From Phycisphaeraceae bacterium (lineage in GTDB: Bacteria > Planctomycetota > Phycisphaerae > Phycisphaerales > UBA1924), in the NCBI GenBank assembly GCA_021297895.1, contig JAJTHN010000009.1:1-34999 (forward strand): a stretch of DNA of 34,999 nt. The letters run 5' to 3'. Position 1 is the stretch's first letter. Each line of letters starts with the position of its first letter. The position numbers were made by a program, and so were the translations under genes. Positions 24,045 through 31,504 of this stretch are shown one piece after another. A model generated the notes under the pieces. It saw only the letters and a list, made by a program, of their open reading frames with translations. It was not told the origin of the DNA and ran no database searches.

Positions 24045-25355
24045 TCAGACCTTCTCCCGCGTGACGGTGCCCAGAATCCCCGCCGGCCGGACCAGCAGGA
24101 CGAGGATGAGCAGCCCGAAGACATAGATATCGCGCAGGGCCGTGCCGATGCCCGACGAGCCGCCCGCGGCCGTGATGAGCACCTCGGAATAGGTCGAGCC
24201 GAAGAGCTCCAGCCCCGCGATGAGGAACCCGCCGAGCACCGCGCCGCGCACGTTGCCGATACCCCCGACCACCGCGGCGACGAACGCCTTGAGCCCCAGC
24301 AGCACCCAGACAGCGCTGGCCGGCTGCGACAGGCTCGTGTACTTCTGCGTGTACAGGAACGCCGCGGCGGCGGCGAGCGCGGTGCCCATGACGAACGTGA
24401 TGCTGATCACGCGGTTGACGTTGATGCCCATCAGGGCCGCGGTCTCGGTGTTGAACGACAGCGCCCGCATCGCGCTGCCCAGCCGCGTGTGGAACACCAC
24501 ATACTGAAGGACGATCATCAGCGCGATACTGCTGACAACGATCAGCACGTCGATCAGCCGCAGCGCCACGACCGGCGAGAGCACGAGGCGATAGGTCGCA
24601 TTCTCAAAGTCGATCGGGTCGCGGCGGGGTTGCGTGCCGATGTCCGTGCCCGCCTCGATCCGCCCGCCCTCGATCCCGACGAGCCGGAACGTCGTCGTCC
24701 GCGGCTCGCCATCGACCGTGCGCGTCACCACCAGTGCGTACTGGCGATCCGGCAGAATCTCGATCGGCTGATCCAGACGAACCTGCCCGCGGCCGCTGCC
24801 GGCGGTGATGGTCCCCGAAGCGACCGCCGAATCGTTCAGCACGGCGTTGGGCAGCAGTTGCGGCATGCTCCGAGGCGTCGGACCAAAGGGCAGCGTCGCG
24901 AGTGTCTGGCCCTGCGCCGCGGGGGCGCTCGCGTCGGCGGTCGCCGCGGCGGGCGGAACGTTGTCGCGCACGACGGGGTAGCCGGGGAGTTGGCCGACGT
25001 TCTGCAGCAGCAGCGAAACGCCGATGGCGGTGATCAGCACATTCAGCCGCGGGGCCTTGCGGAGGGGTCGATAGGCCAACCGCTCGATGAGATACCCCGT
25101 GGTCGCGCAGACCAGCACCGCGAGCATCAGCACGAGCGCACCGACCCACCAGGGCGGAACGCCCTGCGTGTCGAGCAACGTGGTGACGGCAACGGCCGAG
25201 GTGAAACTCGTCCACGCGCCCAGGACGAAGATGTCCGAGTGGGCGAAGTTGATGAACTTGAGCACGCCGTAGACCAGCGTGTACCCCAGCGCAACCAGCG
25301 CGTAGAGACTTCCCAGCGCGATGGTGGCGATCAGGGTGTCGAAGAACGTGGCCAA
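24045..25355 (-). CDS. livH: ABC permease LivH with a ~140-residue insertion
   Basis: Inner-membrane permease subunit of the importer. N-terminal part (MATFFDTLIATIALGSLYALVALG, YGVLKFINFAHSDIFVLGA, RPLRKAPRLNVLITAIGVSLLLQN) and C-terminal part (RALSFNTETAALMGINVN, ITFVMGTALAAAAAFLYTQ, LGLKAFVAAVVGGIGNVRGAVLGG, LLILVLLVRPAGILG) match LivH. The total is 436 residues against roughly 290-310 usual. The extra length is residues ~128-266 (nucleotides about 24558-24974), a soluble stretch: first Ala/Pro-rich, then beta-predicted (DRQYALVVTRTVDGEPRTTTF, LVGIEGGRIEAG). By topology it replaces a short periplasmic loop. The start is TTG 25355; no other start fits the first membrane helix and no clear ribosome site is seen. 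Confidence 0.93.
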   Translation of the reverse strand: MATFFDTLIATIALGSLYALVALGYTLVYGVLKFINFAHSDIFVLGAWTSFTSAVAVTTLLDTQGVPPWWVGALVLMLAVLVCATTGYLIERLAYRPLRKAPRLNVLITAIGVSLLLQNVGQLPGYPVVRDNVPPAAATADASAPAAQGQTLATLPFGPTPRSMPQLLPNAVLNDSAVASGTITAGSGRGQVRLDQPIEILPDRQYALVVTRTVDGEPRTTTFRLVGIEGGRIEAGTDIGTQPRRDPIDFENATYRLVLSPVVALRLIDVLIVVSSIALMIVLQYVVFHTRLGSAMRALSFNTETAALMGINVNRVISITFVMGTALAAAAAFLYTQKYTSLSQPASAVWVLLGLKAFVAAVVGGIGNVRGAVLGGFLIAGLELFGSTYSEVLITAAGGSSGIGTALRDIYVFGLLILVLLVRPAGILGTVTREKV

Positions 25356-25405
25356 CGAGAGGAGTCCCCGTGCCGCCGGGAAAGGTCAGAATCGCGGCGG
25401 GGTCG

Positions 25406-25434
25406 AGTCTAGCAGTTGAGGCCCAAGGGGGCAA
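25406..25434 (-). promoter_or_regulatory. Candidate promoter of livHMGF
   Basis: On the minus strand TTGCCC (25429-25434) and TAGACT (25406-25411) are separated by 17 bases and each match consensus at four positions. Transcription would start near 25399, giving a leader of about 45 bases before the TTG start codon. Confidence 0.5.
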
Positions 25435-25491
25435 AGAGCCTCGGCATGCGACCCAGACTCCGCGACTCCTACTCGCGGCGGGACCGCGCTT

Positions 25492-25511
25492 CATCGCCCG
25501 GAAGGGCGATG
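25492..25511 (-). terminator. Hairpin after the Pro/Arg-rich gene
   Basis: CATCGCCC (25492-25499) and GGGCGATG (25504-25511) make an 8-bp perfect stem with a four-base loop, 16 bases past the stop at 25527 on the minus strand. There is no T-run, so it may be a Rho-assisted or RNA-stabilising hairpin. It would separate this gene from livHMGF. Confidence 0.45.
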
Positions 25512-25526
25512 CCACGTGGTCGGCGA

Positions 25527-26108
25527 TTACGGGCTGAGATCCTCCGGGGTGTTCGGCGATCGCCGGCGGCGACGCGGCGCTCGCGGGGCGCCGGGGTCCG
25601 GACGGTCGATCGGAGCGTGTGCCGAAGGGCGCGGCCGCGATGAGCCGAGGCGCTGCGGACGCGCTGCCGAAGATGCCTGACCGGGCGCTGTCGGGTCGCA
25701 CTGATGCACGTGGGCCTCTGCGTGCGTCGCGACGTTCGCACCAGCGCGGCGGGCCGGTTCCTCGCTCGGCGACACATCGCGCGCGGGCTGAGACCGGCCG
25801 CTCGGCGGCAGAGGAGCCGCGGTCGGCGGCGGGGCGACCTTCTGCGGCTGCACACGCAGAATCGCCGACGCGGCCTGGCGACGGACCGCCGCGCCCTTGG
25901 ACGTGATCATCTCCTCCGGTGCGTTGAGAAGGTGCTCGAGAAAGTCCAAGGCCCGGAGCTTCAGGTGCGCCAGGCGGCGGTTGAAGTGCTCGGGCGTGCC
26001 CGGAGTTTCGGCGGGGTCCGGCGGGCACGGCGGGGTCGCGCCGGCGGCGTGGACGGACTCGGCGGACGGAGGCAACTCGCGCGGCAGCATCAGGTCGTCG
26101 AGGATCAT
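25527..26108 (-). CDS. Pro/Arg-rich protein of unknown function
   Basis: ATG 26108 is chosen because AGGAG lies 7 bases upstream; 193 residues result. The first ~45 residues are acidic and Pro-rich (MILDDLMLPRELPPSAES). Residues ~50-95 form the only ordered-looking part, an amphipathic helical region (HFNRRLAHLKLRALDFLEHL, then RRQAASAILRVQP). The rest is Pro/Ala/Arg-rich and ends with an Arg cluster, so it is probably disordered and able to bind nucleic acid or membrane surfaces. No homologous family is recognised. The real ribosome site and the codon-position pattern argue that it is a gene, but the low complexity leaves doubt. Confidence 0.6.
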   Translation of the reverse strand: MILDDLMLPRELPPSAESVHAAGATPPCPPDPAETPGTPEHFNRRLAHLKLRALDFLEHLLNAPEEMITSKGAAVRRQAASAILRVQPQKVAPPPTAAPLPPSGRSQPARDVSPSEEPARRAGANVATHAEAHVHQCDPTAPGQASSAARPQRLGSSRPRPSAHAPIDRPDPGAPRAPRRRRRSPNTPEDLSP

Positions 26109-26189
26109 GGGTCGGCTCCTGTTTGGTTCACGGAGTGTGGAGCCGAGCGCGGGCCGGAGCAAGTGGTCCGGGCGGGAAATGTGCGGCGT

Positions 26190-26211
26190 CACTGACAGGG
26201 TGTTGTCAGTG
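26190..26211. promoter_or_regulatory. Perfect 8-bp inverted repeat upstream of the Pro/Arg-rich gene
   Basis: CACTGACA (26190-26197) and TGTCAGTG (26204-26211) flank six bases. It lies 80 bases upstream of the ATG at 26108 and 90 bases past the thiE stop on the minus strand. It could be an operator or a transcript-end hairpin; no T-run follows. Confidence 0.45.
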
Positions 26212-26220
26212 CGGGGGCGT

Positions 26221-26255
26221 CCATCGGCCAACGGGCCATCGGCCAACGGCCATCG
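26221..26255. repeat. Direct repeat CCATCGGCCAACGG
   Basis: CCATCGGCCAACGG occurs at 26221-26234 and again at 26236-26249, with a third partial CCATCG directly after. It lies between thiE and the Pro/Arg-rich gene and is not part of any credible ORF. Confidence 0.7.
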
Positions 26256-26300
26256 CGGGGGATGTGGAAGATGGCATCGAGGCGGGGAGGCATCAGGGCA

Positions 26301-27344
26301 TCAAGCGAGGAGTTGGCGCAGGTGCGCGGCGGCCTGACCCGGACTTTCGGCGCTGCAGATCGTGCTGCTGACGGCGATGCCCTTGCAGCCGACGGCGATG
26401 AGTTGCGGCAGGTTCGCCAAGGTGATGCCACCGATGGCCAAGTGCGGTGTTGCCGGAGCGATCGCGAGCAGGTCGCGGAGGTACGCGGGCCCGCTGGTCT
26501 CGCGGGGCTTGGTCGTGGTGGCGAACATCGCGCCGACGCCGAGGTAGTCGGCGCGGGCGTCGAGGGCGGCGCGGGCTTCGTGCAGGTCGTGCGTGCTGAT
26601 GCCGATGAGCATGCGCGGGCCGGCGAGCGCGCGGGCATGGGCGATGGAGAGATCCGTCTGGCCCAGGTGCACCGCGTCGGCGCGGGCGAGGATCGCGATA
26701 TCGACACGGTCATTGATGATCAGTGCCGCGCCGCGGCGGGAGCACTCATCCCGGAGCGTCAGCGCGCGGGCGAGCAGATCGCTGTCGGTCAGGCTCTTCT
26801 CGCGGAGCTGGATCGCGTCGACGCCGCCATCGAGGGCCGCACGCGCGACATCGAGCCACGGACGCTTGCAGAGCGACTCGGTCAGCAGCAGGCAGAGCCG
26901 CCACTGGCGCGCGGGTCGGGCGAGGGCCAGAACGAGGCGCTTGTGCGCATCGTAAAGGGTGTAGCGCGAGCGCTCGAAGGTGGCGGCGGCGTCGGCGGCG
27001 CTGCGGACTTTGGCCAGTTCCTGCAGCACGCGCAGGGCCTCGGCGGCGCGGCCGGCGGCGGCGTTGATCGCGTCGATGAGCGTTTCGCGGGACTGCTCGG
27101 CGCGGGTCTTGGTGGTCGTGCCGACATCGCCGGGGGTGTCGCGGGAGGCCAGGAGCGCGGTGGTGTCGGCGTTGGCGGCCGAGAGCATGGCCGCGACGGC
27201 GCTGGTCAGATCGTGACGGAGCGTCTTGAAGGTGCGGGCCAGATCGGCGTCGTTGATCTCGAATCGGGCGTGGTCTTCGAGAAATCGCAGGCCCTCGCGG
27301 GCGCGGTTGGCGTTGGCGTCGATTATGCGGAGGTCGGGGAGCAC
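26301..27344 (-). CDS. thiE: Thiamine phosphate synthase with N-terminal ThiD2 domain
   Basis: ThiE joins the thiazole phosphate and HMP pyrophosphate to make thiamine monophosphate. In this 347-residue protein the C-terminal part (~145-347) is the ThiE barrel: AIQLREKSL (pyrophosphate-binding), LIINDRVDIA, ADAVHLGQTDL, YLGVGAMFATTTKP and LAIGGITLAN. The N-terminal ~140 residues (RIIDANANRAREGLRFLEDHARFE..., TFKTLRHDLTSA) match the ThiD2 domain found fused to ThiE in some planctomycetes and other bacteria, proposed to act on HMP phosphate. GTG 27344 is chosen; the domain starts at once. No TPP riboswitch was seen in the 102 bases upstream, which are shared with the divergent higBA promoter. 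Confidence 0.94.
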   Translation of the reverse strand: MLPDLRIIDANANRAREGLRFLEDHARFEINDADLARTFKTLRHDLTSAVAAMLSAANADTTALLASRDTPGDVGTTTKTRAEQSRETLIDAINAAAGRAAEALRVLQELAKVRSAADAAATFERSRYTLYDAHKRLVLALARPARQWRLCLLLTESLCKRPWLDVARAALDGGVDAIQLREKSLTDSDLLARALTLRDECSRRGAALIINDRVDIAILARADAVHLGQTDLSIAHARALAGPRMLIGISTHDLHEARAALDARADYLGVGAMFATTTKPRETSGPAYLRDLLAIAPATPHLAIGGITLANLPQLIAVGCKGIAVSSTICSAESPGQAAAHLRQLLA

Positions 27345-27388
27345 GATTCAAGGTAGGGCTCGAGGTCAACAGACGGCGGACGCAGGGC

Positions 27389-27405
27389 ATCGACAATTTG
27401 TCGAT
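27389..27405. promoter_or_regulatory. Palindromic operator upstream of higBA
   Basis: ATCGACAA (27389-27396), T, TTGTCGAT (27398-27405) is a perfect palindrome with one central base. It ends 6 bases before the -35 box of the toxin-antitoxin promoter and lies in the divergent region with thiE. Toxin-antitoxin operons are usually autoregulated through such sites. Confidence 0.6.
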
Positions 27406-27411
27406 TTGCCA

Positions 27412-27440
27412 TTGACGCGGGCGGGAGCAAACCGCATACT
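27412..27440 (+). promoter_or_regulatory. Promoter of higBA, leaderless
   Basis: TTGACG (27412-27417) and CATACT (27435-27440) are separated by exactly 17 bases. Transcription would start near 27447, the GTG start of the toxin, which has no ribosome site. Confidence 0.6.
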
Positions 27441-27446
27441 TCGGAT

Positions 27447-27749
27447 GTGCGAGTGATCAGCCGGAAGCCTCTGCAAGCGTTCTGGACGCGTCATCCCGAT
27501 GCGAAAGACGCCCTTGCGGCATGGTTCTGTGTGGTCAAGGCGGCGGATTGGAGAAGCCTCGCCGACGTTCGGCGGACGTATCCGCATGCTGATGGCGTGC
27601 GTACGCGGAGCGGGGAGACGCTGACCGTGTTCAACATCTGCGGGAACAAGTACCGCCTTGTTGTGCGTATCCGTTACGAGTACCGGCTCGCGAACGTGCG
27701 GTACGTGCTGACGCACGCGGAGTACGACGCGGGGAAGTGGAAGGAGTGA
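27447..27749 (+). CDS. higB: HigB family type II toxin, mRNA interferase
   Basis: The 100-residue protein fits the HigB_toxin family, ribosome-dependent mRNA interferases of the RelE superfamily. Landmarks: MRVISRKPLQAFWTRHPDAK at the start, AWFCVVKAADWRSLADVRRTYPHAD, NICGNKYRLVVRIRYEYRLANVRYVLTHAEYD and the end KWKE. This is the complete length for the family, and toxin precedes antitoxin as usual for HigBA. The start is GTG 27447 at the predicted transcription start. The antitoxin gene begins six bases after the stop, with its ribosome site AAGGAG overlapping the last codons of the toxin. Confidence 0.93.
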   Translation: MRVISRKPLQAFWTRHPDAKDALAAWFCVVKAADWRSLADVRRTYPHADGVRTRSGETLTVFNICGNKYRLVVRIRYEYRLANVRYVLTHAEYDAGKWKE

Positions 27750-27754
27750 CAGGC

Positions 27755-28336
27755 ATGGCAACGACGCACCGACCGCGAGCGAACAAGAGCACCGAGCAAG
27801 GCCGGAGCGCGGCACATCCGAACAAGGCCGGACGAGTTGTTCAGCGAACGCGGAAAGGTGCGACGGCGCCGGCCTTGCGGATGATCAAGAGGCCAAGTCA
27901 GGCACACGGCGGATCGATCACCATCGGGAAGTCGCATTCTTCGAACAGCCCCACGACGTTCGCCGCCCTGGACCGGCAGGTCCCGGCGCGGGCACTCTCA
28001 TCGGCGGCTGATTGCGAGCGGATGATCGGGATGATCGATCGGCTTATGTCGCAGCCGCGGCTGACGGGAGATCAGCGGATTTATCTTGAGACGCTGGTGC
28101 AATTGGTGTCGGCGTACGAGGCGCGGGCGGTGCCGATGGAGCCGGCGGGCGGGCTTGAGGTTCTCAAGCACCTGATGGAGGCTCACCAGTGGAGTGCGAC
28201 GGACTTGGCGCGGAACCTCGGGCTACACCCGAGCATGGGCTCCAAGATTCTCCTCGGCGAGCGCTCGCTCACGCTCGATCATGTGCGGACGCTGGCCTCG
28301 AAGTTTGGCGTCGGTCCGGAGGTGTTCGTGGCCTGA
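27755..28336 (+). CDS. higA: HigA-like antitoxin with extended N-terminus
   Basis: Antitoxin partner and autorepressor of the toxin encoded 6 bases upstream. ATG 27755 has AAGGAG at 8 bases. The 193-residue protein has a HigA core from about residue 80: CERMIGMIDRLMSQPRLTGDQRIYLETLVQL, SAYEARAVPMEPAG, then the HTH LEVLKHLMEAHQWSATDLA ... HPSMGSKILLGERSLTLDHVRTLASKFGVGPEVF. The family is usually about 110-140 residues. The extra ~75 residues at the front are basic and low-complexity (RPRANKSTEQGRSAAHPNKA, VVQRTRKGA), probably disordered. The ribosome site sits at the true start of this extended form, so it is not an annotation artefact of start choice. Confidence 0.9.
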   Translation: MATTHRPRANKSTEQGRSAAHPNKAGRVVQRTRKGATAPALRMIKRPSQAHGGSITIGKSHSSNSPTTFAALDRQVPARALSSAADCERMIGMIDRLMSQPRLTGDQRIYLETLVQLVSAYEARAVPMEPAGGLEVLKHLMEAHQWSATDLARNLGLHPSMGSKILLGERSLTLDHVRTLASKFGVGPEVFVA

Positions 28337-28416
28337 GCGTTCGGCGCGGATGAAGTTCGCGGCGTTCATGCCCCGACCGCTCACGATGCACCCGCGTGCG
28401 AACCGATACCTACCGA

Positions 28417-30003
28417 ATGAACTCTCCCGCGACGACACCCTCTGCGACTCCCGAACCGTGCGCGATCGTGATCTTCGGCGCCAGCGGCGACCTGACGCAG
28501 CGAAAGCTCATTCCGGCGCTGTACGACCTGGACCGACAGGGGCGGCTGCCGGCGGGGCTGTTCGTGGTGGGTGTGTCGCGCACGGCGATGAGCGATGACC
28601 AGTTCCGCGACAAGATGCTGGCGGGGGTCAAGCAGTTCGCCGCGGTGTTCGATGAGGGCAAGTGGAAGAGCTTTGCGCAGCGGATTCACTACTTCCCCGG
28701 CGACGGTGCCGCGGCGGGGTCGCTCGGGCCGCTGAGCACGCGGCTGGGAGAGCTGGGCCAGGCGCGGGGGATCAACCGTCTCGGCGGGATGCCCAACGTG
28801 CTGTTCTATCTGTCGGTCGCGCCGGAGTTGTACGAGAAGATCATCGACAACATCGGCGCCAGCGGCCTTGTCAGCGAGGGTCACCGCTGGTGCTCGCTCA
28901 ACGCCGAGCAGACGCCCTGGCAGCGGATCATCATCGAGAAGCCCTTCGGCACGGACCTGAAGTCGACCGTGTCGCTGAACCAGTGCCTCGGCCGCGTCTT
29001 CGAGGAGGACGCGACGTACAGGATCGATCACTACCTGGGCAAGGAACTGGTGCAGAACCTGCTGGTGATGCGGTTCGCCAACACGATCTTCGAGCCGCTC
29101 TGGAACAGCCAGTACGTTGACCACGTGCAGGTAACCGCGGCCGAGACGGTGGGCGTGGGCTCGCGTGCGGCGAACTTCTATGACACCGCCGGCGCGATGC
29201 GCGACATGATCCAGAGCCACCTGCTGCAGGTGCTTTGCCTGGTGGCGATCGAGGCCCCCAGCACGTACGACGCGCGGTCGATCATGTTCGAGAAGGTCAA
29301 GCTCCTCAACACGTTCCACCCCGTGCCGACGGATGAACTGACCAAACACTGCGTTCTTGGACGATACGGAGCGGGCACCGGCGGCAAGCCCGACGACGTC
29401 GCGTACATCGGCGAGAACGGTGTCAAGCCTGAGCGGCGGACCGAGACCTACGCCTCGATGCGCGTGCAGTTCGACAACTGGCGATGGGCCGGCGTGCCGT
29501 TCTTTGTCCGCTCGGGCAAGAAGATGGCCGGCAAACTCACCGAGGTCGTGGTGCAGTTCAAGCACCCGCCGGTGAACCTGTTCAGGGAACTTGGCGTGCA
29601 GACGCGCCCCGCCAACCGGCTGATCATCAACATCGCGCCGCGCGAGGGCATCAGCCTGCGCATCGAGGGCAAGATCCCCGGCGCGGGCCTGAACATCGGC
29701 TCGGCCAAGATGGACCTCGACTATCTCCAGCGCTTCGGCGGCGAGGTCATCGAGGCCTACGGCCCGCTGATCCTCGACGCGATCCGCGGCGACCGCACGC
29801 TGTACAAGCACCGCGATGAGGTCGAGGGCGGCTGGAAGATCTGCGACCCGTACATTCACGATGAACGCGTGCGTGCGGCGATCGCCGAGTACGCGCCGGG
29901 GACCTGGGGCCCCGCGCAGGCCGACGCGATGATCGCCGTCGGGTCCAGCGGGCCAACGCCCAGAGTCTGGCACAACCCCAAGGCGGATGATCTTCGCGCT
30001 TGA
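28417..30003 (+). CDS. zwf: Glucose-6-phosphate 1-dehydrogenase
   Basis: Oxidises glucose 6-phosphate to 6-phosphogluconolactone with NADP+, the entry to the oxidative pentose phosphate pathway. The 528-residue protein has the dinucleotide loop VIFGASGDLTQRKLIPALYDL near residue 20, IIIEKPFGTDL, the active-site signature RIDHYLGKE at 202-210 with substrate-binding His205, and FANTIFEPLWN. The domain VPFFVRSGKKMAGKLTEVVVQFK and the C-terminal PDDVAYIGENG-region residues fit Zwf. ATG 28417 is chosen; a GTG at 28396 is in frame and neither has a ribosome site. No 6-phosphogluconolactonase gene is adjacent. The gene follows higBA by 80 bases on the same strand. Confidence 0.97.
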   Translation: MNSPATTPSATPEPCAIVIFGASGDLTQRKLIPALYDLDRQGRLPAGLFVVGVSRTAMSDDQFRDKMLAGVKQFAAVFDEGKWKSFAQRIHYFPGDGAAAGSLGPLSTRLGELGQARGINRLGGMPNVLFYLSVAPELYEKIIDNIGASGLVSEGHRWCSLNAEQTPWQRIIIEKPFGTDLKSTVSLNQCLGRVFEEDATYRIDHYLGKELVQNLLVMRFANTIFEPLWNSQYVDHVQVTAAETVGVGSRAANFYDTAGAMRDMIQSHLLQVLCLVAIEAPSTYDARSIMFEKVKLLNTFHPVPTDELTKHCVLGRYGAGTGGKPDDVAYIGENGVKPERRTETYASMRVQFDNWRWAGVPFFVRSGKKMAGKLTEVVVQFKHPPVNLFRELGVQTRPANRLIINIAPREGISLRIEGKIPGAGLNIGSAKMDLDYLQRFGGEVIEAYGPLILDAIRGDRTLYKHRDEVEGGWKICDPYIHDERVRAAIAEYAPGTWGPAQADAMIAVGSSGPTPRVWHNPKADDLRA

Positions 30004-30058
30004 GTGCAGTGCGGGGTACCGAGCGGCCTGATCGGAAAGGCCTAGGGGGACCCTCAGG

Positions 30059-30100
30059 GGCGAGAGCTCTGGGGCGAGAACTCTGGGGCAAGAACTCTGG
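30059..30100. repeat. Tandem 14-bp repeat, unit GGCGAGAACTCTGG, three copies
   Basis: GGCGAGAGCTCTGG (30059-30072), GGCGAGAACTCTGG (30073-30086) and GGCAAGAACTCTGG (30087-30100) follow directly. Similar words occur at 16503-16540. The unit length equals that of the unrelated tract at 5566-5628. Confidence 0.85.
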
Positions 30101-30137
30101 GGATTGTGGAACCGGGGTGGCGGGCCGTGCGGATCGG

Positions 30138-30146
30138 TGGTATACC
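30138..30146 (+). promoter_or_regulatory. Candidate extended -10 promoter for the dockerin gene
   Basis: TGG followed by TATACC gives an extended -10 element (TGnTATAAT-like) about 140 bases upstream of the ATG at 30283. No good -35 box lies at the right distance. Confidence 0.35.
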
Positions 30147-30282
30147 AAAGGAAGCGGTCTCGTTCTGGGGCCGCAGCGTGCACGCCGTCCGCGGCGGGGC
30201 ATGCGTTGGTGAATGTGCGGTCGCTTGGTCGATCGCCGCGGGGCGTGATGTCGGTGTGAACTTCAAGAAAGAGGGTTCGATC

Positions 30283-31284
30283 ATGAATGCGTGCGCGATG
30301 GGCGGTCGGCGTGAGGCGGGCGTTGGGGCGCGGACGATCGCGGCGGCGTTGATCGCGCTGGCGGGGTGTACGGGTGCGGCGTCAGCGCAGAACATCGCGT
30401 TCAATCCCGGCCCGGGCGAGCGGCTGCTGCAACTGGAGAACACGCCCGCGTTCAACGCGCAGGTGGCCATCAGCGTGGGCTTTGATCCGGGGGAAATGGC
30501 GGCGATTTCGTTCCTGCTTCCGTCGGATGTTCAGGCGTTCAGGCTCAAGCGCGCCGGTCTGCTGTGGACCAGTTACGGCGCGGTGCTGTTCGAGTCTCCC
30601 AATACGCCGACGGTTCAGGATGGGTACGAGGTGTACGCGGGGCGCTTCCGTGCGCCGACGACGAGCAACCCCGTCGGGCAGGTGCCCGGGCCGCTTCTGT
30701 ATTCGTCGTTTCCGGTGCAGTTGGCCGACGCGCAGCCGCCGGCGCAGGCCGCGTTCAGTGTGACGCAACTGGTGGATGATTTCGGTCAGTTCCCGATTCT
30801 CAACCGGCCCGCCGACGGGTACATCACCGTCGGCCTGCGGTTCGACTCGGCGGGGACGGGCGGGGCGCCGGCGGGCAACACGTTCGCATCGAGTGTCTGC
30901 TACGCGGTGGGCGGGGTGGCCGCGCTGAGCCCGATTCAGGCCGTGCCGTCGGGCACGCCGGGGTCGACTCCGCCGGGCTGGCAGGCCTATCCGCAGAGCG
31001 GGCGGACGCTGATTCTGCGGCTGATCATCGAGCCGGTGACGCCGACGCCGACGGCTTGCAACCCGGCGGACATCGCCAACACCGACGGCGATGCGGGGCC
31101 GGATGGCGCGGTGAACAACGGCGACTTTGTGCTGTTCTTCCAGGCGTTCTTCTCGCCAGAAGGTTCGCCGGCGCAGTTGGTGGCGGATATCGCCAATACC
31201 GATGGCGACATCGGCAGTGACGGCCTGGTCAACAACGGCGACTTCAACGCGTTCTTCGCGGCGTTCTTCACGCCGTGCCCGTGA
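30283..31284 (+). CDS. Secreted protein with C-terminal dockerin-like module
   Basis: ATG 30283 gives 333 residues; AAAGAGGG lies upstream. The N-terminus is a signal peptide (ARTIAAALIALAGCTGAASAQ). The middle region (residues ~40-260) is beta-predicted and not recognised; it has segments VAISVGFDPGEMAAISFLLPS and ADGYITVGLRFDS. The C-terminus holds two copies of a calcium-loop repeat: CNPADIANTDGDAGPDGAVNNGDFVLFFQAFF-type, then VADIANTDGDIGSDGLVNNGDFNAFFAAFF and a final Cys. This matches the 'GC-type dockerin domain-anchored' proteins of Phycisphaerae. In cellulosomes dockerins bind cohesins; here the partner is unknown, and the module may be a surface anchor. Confidence 0.88.
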   Translation: MNACAMGGRREAGVGARTIAAALIALAGCTGAASAQNIAFNPGPGERLLQLENTPAFNAQVAISVGFDPGEMAAISFLLPSDVQAFRLKRAGLLWTSYGAVLFESPNTPTVQDGYEVYAGRFRAPTTSNPVGQVPGPLLYSSFPVQLADAQPPAQAAFSVTQLVDDFGQFPILNRPADGYITVGLRFDSAGTGGAPAGNTFASSVCYAVGGVAALSPIQAVPSGTPGSTPPGWQAYPQSGRTLILRLIIEPVTPTPTACNPADIANTDGDAGPDGAVNNGDFVLFFQAFFSPEGSPAQLVADIANTDGDIGSDGLVNNGDFNAFFAAFFTPCP

Positions 31285-31334
31285 GCGATTGCTCGGTGTG
31301 AAACTGGGCAAGGTTTGACGACTGTGGCGACAGC

Positions 31335-31353
31335 CGCGGCCAGAGTGGCCGCG
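31335..31353 (+). terminator. Strong hairpin after the dockerin gene
   Basis: CGCGGCCA and TGGCCGCG form an 8-bp perfect stem with a GAG loop, 50 bases past the stop at 31284. No T-run follows, so an intrinsic terminator is not certain. Confidence 0.4.
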
Positions 31354-31504
31354 CGGTGGTGACCTCGCGCTGCACGCGGCGGGTCGGCAGGCTCGGGCTC
31401 GTGATGGTTGCGGTCCGAGCGCAGAAAGTGTCGACATATCGGAAAACCCCGATGTCGTTTTCGGGCCTTGCAGACGGAATTTCTTACCGAGATCCCCCCG
31501 ATGG

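Larger units (their letters stand above)
30004..30282. other. Intergenic region with tandem repeat and promoter
   Basis: The 279 bases after zwf contain a 5-bp hairpin (GGCCT ... AGGCC, about 30025-30042) that could end the zwf transcript, a 14-bp tandem repeat (30059-30100), and an extended -10 promoter candidate (30138-30146). No ORF is supported. Confidence 0.5.

Noticed and set aside
22698-25412. 904-codon plus-strand open frame opposite livHMG
   Set aside because: It is rich in Arg, Gln, His and Asp, has no family motif and lies antisense to three clearly recognised genes. It is a by-product of GC-rich codon use.
30059-30100. CRISPR array
   Set aside because: Units are 14 bp with no spacers, so this is a plain tandem repeat.
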